This document shows positions 58,478 to 64,000 of a stretch of DNA of 64,000 bases, piece after piece; position 1 is the first letter of the stretch, and each line of letters opens with the position of its first letter. The notes below the pieces were generated by a model that was not told the origin of the DNA, did not search any database, and saw only the letters and a list, made by a program, of their open reading frames with translations. A program made the position numbers and the translations under genes. This DNA comes from Perognathus longimembris pacificus (lineage: Eukaryota > Chordata > Mammalia > Rodentia > Heteromyidae): positions 106,981,885 through 107,045,884 of the forward strand of contig NC_063163.1 of NCBI RefSeq assembly GCF_023159225.1, in the 5' to 3' direction.

Positions 58478-58568
58478 CTCAGTTTCCAGGTCTGTCTAAC
58501 TGGGATAATAATAGTGCTTACCCCCACAAGATTGTGGTGAGGATTAAGAGAAAGCTTTGTTCATATCT
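58478..58568 (+). repeat. MIR fragment
   Basis: GAGCCTCAGTTTCCAGGTCT, GGGATAATAATAGTGCTTAC, GTGGTGAGGATTAAGAG in consensus order. Confidence 0.72.
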
Positions 58569-58577
58569 ATATATATC

Positions 58578-59070
58578 TGAGTGCCAGTGGCTCATGTCTG
58601 TAATCCTAGCTAGTCAGGAGGCTGAGATCTGAGGATTGCGGTTCAAAGCCAGCACGGTGGGCGGGGGGAGGGGAAGTCCCCATGAGACTCTTATCTCCAA
58701 TTAACCACGCAAAAACCAGAAGTGGCTATGTGGCTCAAGTGCTAGAGTGCTAGTTTGGAGCACAAAGAGGCTCAGTGACAGCACTCAGGCTCTGAATTCA
58801 AGCACCACAACCAACTACATATAGGTGGTGGCTCACACGTGTGATCTTAGCTACTCAGGAAGCTGAGATCTGAGGATTGCGGTTCAAAGCCAGCCTGGGC
58901 AGAAAAGTCAGTGTGACTCTTATCTCCAATTAACCAACAAAAAGCCAGAAGTAGAGGCGTGGCTCAAGTAGTAGTAGAGGGCCAGCCTTGAGGAAAAAAA
59001 AAACACAAAAAGCCAAAGAAGAGTTTCCAAGACCCTGAGTTCCATGCCCCAGAACTGGCATGCATACACA
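58578..59070 (+). repeat. Two Geo-type SINEs in tandem
   Basis: Copies at 58578-58815 and 58824-59070, each with left and right modules (GTGGCTATGTGGCTCAAGTG; GTGGCTCAAGTAGTAG). The second has an inserted TAG unit in its A-box region and an A run of 10 near 58996. It ends about 260 bases before a KIRREL3 exon. Confidence 0.92.
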
Positions 59071-59179
59071 CACAAGAGAAAACAGTGAAGGAAGAAACCA
59101 GATTGTGTCTGGCCTCAGAGCGCCTCTCCCCAGTCTGGGAGACATGGTTGAAACACCTGGCACAGCACAGAGCAGGTGA

Positions 59180-59770
<591 letters not shown>

Positions 59771-59857
59771 TGAGAACTCTAGAATATGGTATGGTCAGAA
59801 GAGACTGAGGGACAGAAATGGCTAGGAGATAGGACAGCCAGATAAAACACTGGGCGC

Positions 59858-60098
59858 TAACCAGGTATTAGTGGCTCACATCTATAATCCTAGATACTCA
59901 GGCGGCCGAGATCTGAGGATCGTGGTTCAAAGCCAGCCCAGGCAGGCAAGTCCATGAGACTCTTAGCTCCAGTTTATCATCAAAAAGCTAAAGTTGAGGT
60001 ATAGCTCAAGTGGTTAGAGCACTTGGCCTGGAGAGAAAGTTAAAAGACAGAGCACAGGCCCTGAGTTAAAGCCCCAATATCAGCACACACACACACAA
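59858..60098 (+). repeat. Geo-type composite SINE
   Basis: Starts AACCAGGTATTAGTGGCTCA, ends in a short (CA)n. It sits 370 bases after a KIRREL3 exon. Confidence 0.92.
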
Positions 60099-60117
60099 AG
60101 ACAGCACAGGGCACTAT

Positions 60118-60415
60118 ACAATTGAAGTGATAGTGGCCCCTAAAATGCACATGTCAAAGCCCCCAGGAGGGATAGTATAATTTAGAGAGGTGTAACCTTT
60201 GGAAGGATATTAGATCATGAGAGTGGATCCCTCTTAAATGAGACTCATTTCCTTATAAGCAAAGCCCAAGGAAGCTCTGTGAACCAGGCCCTGACACCAT
60301 GCACCATACAGTTGAGTGTTCCTAGACCTTCAGCCCTGAGAATAAGCTTCAGTGGTTTAGAAGCCACCCAGTGTGGAGTATTTGTTCTACCAGCCTGCAT
60401 GAGATAAGACAGATT
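60118..60415 (+). repeat. LTR-like (MaLR-type) repeat, tentative
   Basis: GTGATAGTGGCCCCTAAAAT, GGTGTAACCTTTGGAAGGAT, ATCATGAGAGTGGATCCCTC and AAGCCACCCAGTGTG occur in the order I recall for MaLR LTRs ('ttgggaggtgattaggtcatgag... '). Confidence 0.5.
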
Positions 60416-60599
60416 CCCAGATCAATTTGGTTTCAGAAAAACCAATAAGTAAATTTTGAGTGTATCTCCCAAATATTGCATGAAATATAGTTACACTAAT
60501 GACTTACATCGCCTAGCCGAAACTCAAATTTAAGTAGTCATTCTGGGTGTTGTATTGTGTTGCGTGCTTGTTGTTCAGAGGTTGTTTTGTTTTGTTTTT

Positions 60600-60945
60600 A
60601 TGGCTATGCAATTTGTTTGTTTTGTCAGTGCCAGAGTTAGAACTCATGACCTTCCCATTAACTAGGCAGCAGCTCTGCCAACTTGAACCATGCCTCTAGT
60701 CCTTCTGACTTTTGGTTATTCTTTAGGTAGTGTCTCTCTCATTTTTGCCCCCAGGGTCGGATCTGTGTATCTGCTAGGATTAGCTGTGAAGCACTATGCT
60801 TGGTTTATTTAAGGTTTTTATTGGGGTGGGGGGGAGAATGACAGGTCTCCATAACCTTTTGCCTGAGTTGGCCTTAAACCACCATCTTCCCTATCTGTCC
60901 TCCTGAGCAGCTGGGATTACAGGCATGAGGTACTGCTCCCAGCCC
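60600..60945 (-). repeat. Old diverged SINE dimer, reverse orientation
   Basis: ID-like start (GTGCCAGAGTTAGAACTCAT) and B1-like end (GAGCAGCTGGGATTACAGGC) with a long middle, similar in plan to 48600-48915. Confidence 0.55.
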
Positions 60946-61684
60946 CAGCACCCTGTGTTCTTATCAGCTCAGTCTGGCCTATTTTCTAAGGTTGCCAGGT
61001 CAGGCTGTTTGGGTTCTGCCCTGTCCTCAGTGGCCTGCCTGTCTCAGGGGTCAGGGAGCCCTGAAATCCACAGTTCTTCACCAAGCCTTCATGTGACCTG
61101 CAGTGTCTACCACAGTGGTGCTTTCCTCTGTTCCACACTGGCATGATGGGTTAAAGTGCCCTTAATGGACCCTTCTGCTAGTCTTTTTATATTCTTATTA
61201 TTATTTTACTCTTTTATAATGTGTTGAAAGACTGGCAGACCCTGGAATGGGCTGCTTCTCCCAGGGAACAGGCTGCTTCTCACAGAGAACAAACCACAGC
61301 CAAGTCACAGCCCAGAGCCTCCTTTCCTCTGCCTCCTGGAGTCCTAGGCACTATTCCCAGGGCCACATGTCAGAGACTTTGCCTCACTCAACACCCCAGA
61401 GCCCACCTCCTGCCCGTTTCTCCCTACACAAACTGTGATGAAGGATCAACCTGCTCTCACCACGCATGTCCTGTGCCTCAGCACCCTGGTCCTTCCCTAC
61501 TTTCTGCCATCTTTTCTTTGTCTTCTCCTTGGCAGTGGCCATGGGTGGCCCTCACTGTACTTGAATGAAGGTAAAATCCCACATAATGCTTGAAATCACT
61601 CCCTCCAAATGTTCCCAGGGAGGGTGCAGAGAAACCCCCCACCCCAATCATTTGTATATCCTGCAAAGCTTTAAGATGAAGGAA

Positions 61685-61930
61685 CACTGTGAGGCACCAG
61701 TGGTTCATACCTACAATCCTAGCTACTCAGGAGGCTGCGATCTGAGGATCGTGGTTCAAAGGCAATCCAGGCAGAAAACTCCATGAGACTCGTACCTCTA
61801 GTAAACCACTCAGAAAAAGCTGGAAAAGGCACTGTGGCTCAAGTGGTAGACCACGTACTAGCCTTGAGCAAAAGAAGCTCATGGATAGCACTCAGGCCTT
61901 GAGTTCAAGCCCTAGGACCAGCAAAAGAAA
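61685..61930 (+). repeat. Geo-type composite SINE with 12-bp target duplication
   Basis: Full copy. AAGATGAAGGAA is exact at 61673-61684 and 61931-61942. Confidence 0.95.
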
Positions 61931-62698
61931 AAGATGAAGGAAAACCTAGTCGGCCCCTAGCTCTTTGGACTAGGAATGGATCATAGCAACACCTGTCCTG
62001 CTCAGCTATCTCCTGAGCGGGCTTCTTTCCTGGATCCCTCCCCAGATAACTTTAGACAGACAGTAGCAATCTCTTGAACCCTGAAGGCACCACCTAGAGA
62101 CCCCAGCTCTTAAGCTGGAGTACCAGCCTCCAGATGAGGCTCCACTCCAAGCCCTTCTGCCCTCCTCTCCCTAGGGCCCCAGAGGGTAAGGAGGGGCTGA
62201 GCCAACTCCCCAGTTTCTTCAATCCCCCATGAGTTGCTTCTCACTAGTCCTGGAAAGAGAAGAAAGGCCATCACCTCGGGCAGAGGATATGAGGGGAGCG
62301 TGTTTCATCCTAAGGGTATGTCCTTCCTGTCCTAAATCCACTACCCAGCCAAGAAGGCAGATCAAAGTTTGGCCACCACCCAGAGCCAGAAGCCAGATCC
62401 CAGGACAAATGCTTTCTCTCAGGCACAACCCTGGGGTGGGGGTGGCGGGGTTCTGTCGGGTCTGTGTACTAGAAGAAAAAAGGCACACAGGATGTTCCTA
62501 TATCCTGGCCTGGAGCCATCCTAGGAGGTTATGAAAGGCAAAGATGGCCCAGGGAAGAGATCAGCCAGGGAGGAGTAAGGGTGGGGGGGGAGGTGCTGGG
62601 GTATCCGTCCAGTCTCTCTCTGAAGCTGGGCCAGCCACAGCCTTCCAGGGATTGTGGTCTGCAGAGAATAATTAAAAAAAAAAAAAAAAAAGAGGCCA

Positions 62699-62882
62699 AG
62701 GGCTGGGAGTTAGTGGTAGAGTGCTTGCCTAGCATACATGAAGCCCTGGGTTCCATTCCTCAGTACCACATACACAGAAAAAGCCAGATACTGTGGCTCA
62801 AGTGGCAGAGGGCTAGTCTTGAACAAAAGAAGTTCAGGGACAGTGCCCAGGCCCTGAGTTCAAGCCCCAGGACTGGCAGACA
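62699..62882 (+). repeat. IDL-Geo-type composite SINE
   Basis: AGGGCTGGGAGTTAGTGGTA with a short deletion in the A-box region, then CACATACACAGAAAAAGCCA and the right module. An A run of about 19 lies just upstream (62671-62690). Confidence 0.88.
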
Positions 62883-64000
62883 AAGGTTCAAGCTCAGCTC
62901 ATGCAGAAAAGTCTACAAGATACCCATCTTCAATTAAGTAGCAAAAAAATGTCAAACAGGAGGTATGGTTTAAGTCACAGAACACCACTCATGAACAAGC
63001 CTGAAACCTTCTCGGGAGCAAGAACAGACTCCCAACCCGACCCTCCGCTTCTCAACAGGTTGGGGGTGGGGGTGAGGGGGATAAAGCCTTAATCCTCCCT
63101 ACCTCTGTTTCCTCCTGCTTCAGGCTGCCTGATTGCCCAAGGGCTGCCAACCAGTTGTGTATCAGGCCCATGCCAAGGAACTCTAGAGACTGCTTCAGAA
63201 AGAGGAGCAGACTTGCACCCCACAGGGCCCTCCCTTTCCATACATACTCTCCTCACTGGTCACCCATCCTGATGTTAAGCAGCTACCCAGCCTTCTCTGT
63301 GAAGGTCACCCTCCTGGCTTAGGGCACAAGGCTGGATAAAAGATCCAGGGAGATCATTTTACCCGGGGTGACAATAGACCCACATCAAGCAGTTACCAAG
63401 GGGGAAACAGAGGGATGATTTTTTTAAGGGGGAGGTAGGGGAGGTAAGTAGGGAAGACGAAGAGAGAAGGACTTGTTGCCAAGCAATCAGGGCTGCTCAA
63501 GGCCTCTCCAGACTGTTTGCCCATCAATAAGTAACCCATATTTAGCACCAGAATTGGGGCGCCCACACATTGCATCTCCTCCAGGCTGCCCACCTCAAGG
63601 ACTCGCCTGGCTCTCCATGGCCCAGCAGAAAGATTCAAGCTACATGGGCTGCAAAGTACCACCCACGAGAGGGGGAAACTGCCCTCAAAGGAACATTCAG
63701 TCTCCACAGTCCAGCCTCCCACTGCTGGGTAACCAGACAAAAGCCAGCTTAGTGCCCTGAGGGAATGGGTCTGTGGAGGCTGTCTCATCGCACAAACGGA
63801 ACCGCTACACAAAGCCAACACCATTCGGGAGCCCAGAGCCTCATATAGTCACTGGACACATTGAAAACACCTCTTGGAAGCAGTCAGTGAACAGAGGCAC
63901 ACACACACTCCACCCACAAGGAGACACAGGGAGATGTTAGCGAGCAAGTGAGGAGCCAAAACCCACCTTCATTCCTGGCCACACAGGCCTGTGTGCCCCT

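Overview
The window is mammalian nuclear DNA. It carries small exons with canonical splice sites, long introns, dense SINEs, L1 and MIR fragments, and many microsatellites. ID elements and ID-containing composite SINEs make it rodent. The most frequent repeat joins a B1/Alu-like left half to a tRNA-like right half; a second joins an ID-like left half to the same right half. From memory these match the Geo and IDL-Geo SINEs of Geomyoidea (kangaroo rats, pocket mice), so a heteromyid-like rodent is my best guess; the family assignment is less certain than 'rodent'.

One protein gene is recognisable. Three + strand exons (19785-19934, 27311-27460, 59331-59488) encode consecutive N-terminal segments of KIRREL3 (Kin of IRRE-like 3, NEPH2), an immunoglobulin-superfamily cell-adhesion protein. 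They cover all of Ig domain 1 and the first half of Ig domain 2, with reading frames that join cleanly across both introns. Everything else is intron: the 3' part of the upstream intron (1-19784), a complete 7.4 kb intron (19935-27310), a complete 31.9 kb intron (27461-59330) and the 5' part of the next (59489-64000). No exon for the signal peptide or for the rest of Ig2 was found here.

The introns hold about 40 lineage-type SINEs (many with readable target-site duplications), three L1 3' fragments, a probable solo retroviral LTR on the minus strand (about 23225-23728), several older LTR-like repeats, many MIR fragments, long purine or pyrimidine tracts at 11.5, 14.1, 17.2 and 20.8 kb, and many (CA)n tracts. 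Several AT-rich unique stretches with clustered TAATTA-type motifs (5.2, 5.9, 17.5, 30.5, 33.4, 43.7, 56.5 kb) look like candidate conserved regulatory elements, which only alignment can test.

I found no undescribed multigene system. The most distinctive local structures are a diverged direct duplication of about 200 bp at 40.2-40.57 kb, a perfect 27-bp inverted duplication at the start of a SINE at 55.0 kb, a SINE whose right half is duplicated at 55.36-55.72 kb, and a SINE ending in 21 consecutive G instead of an A-rich tail at 57.15 kb.
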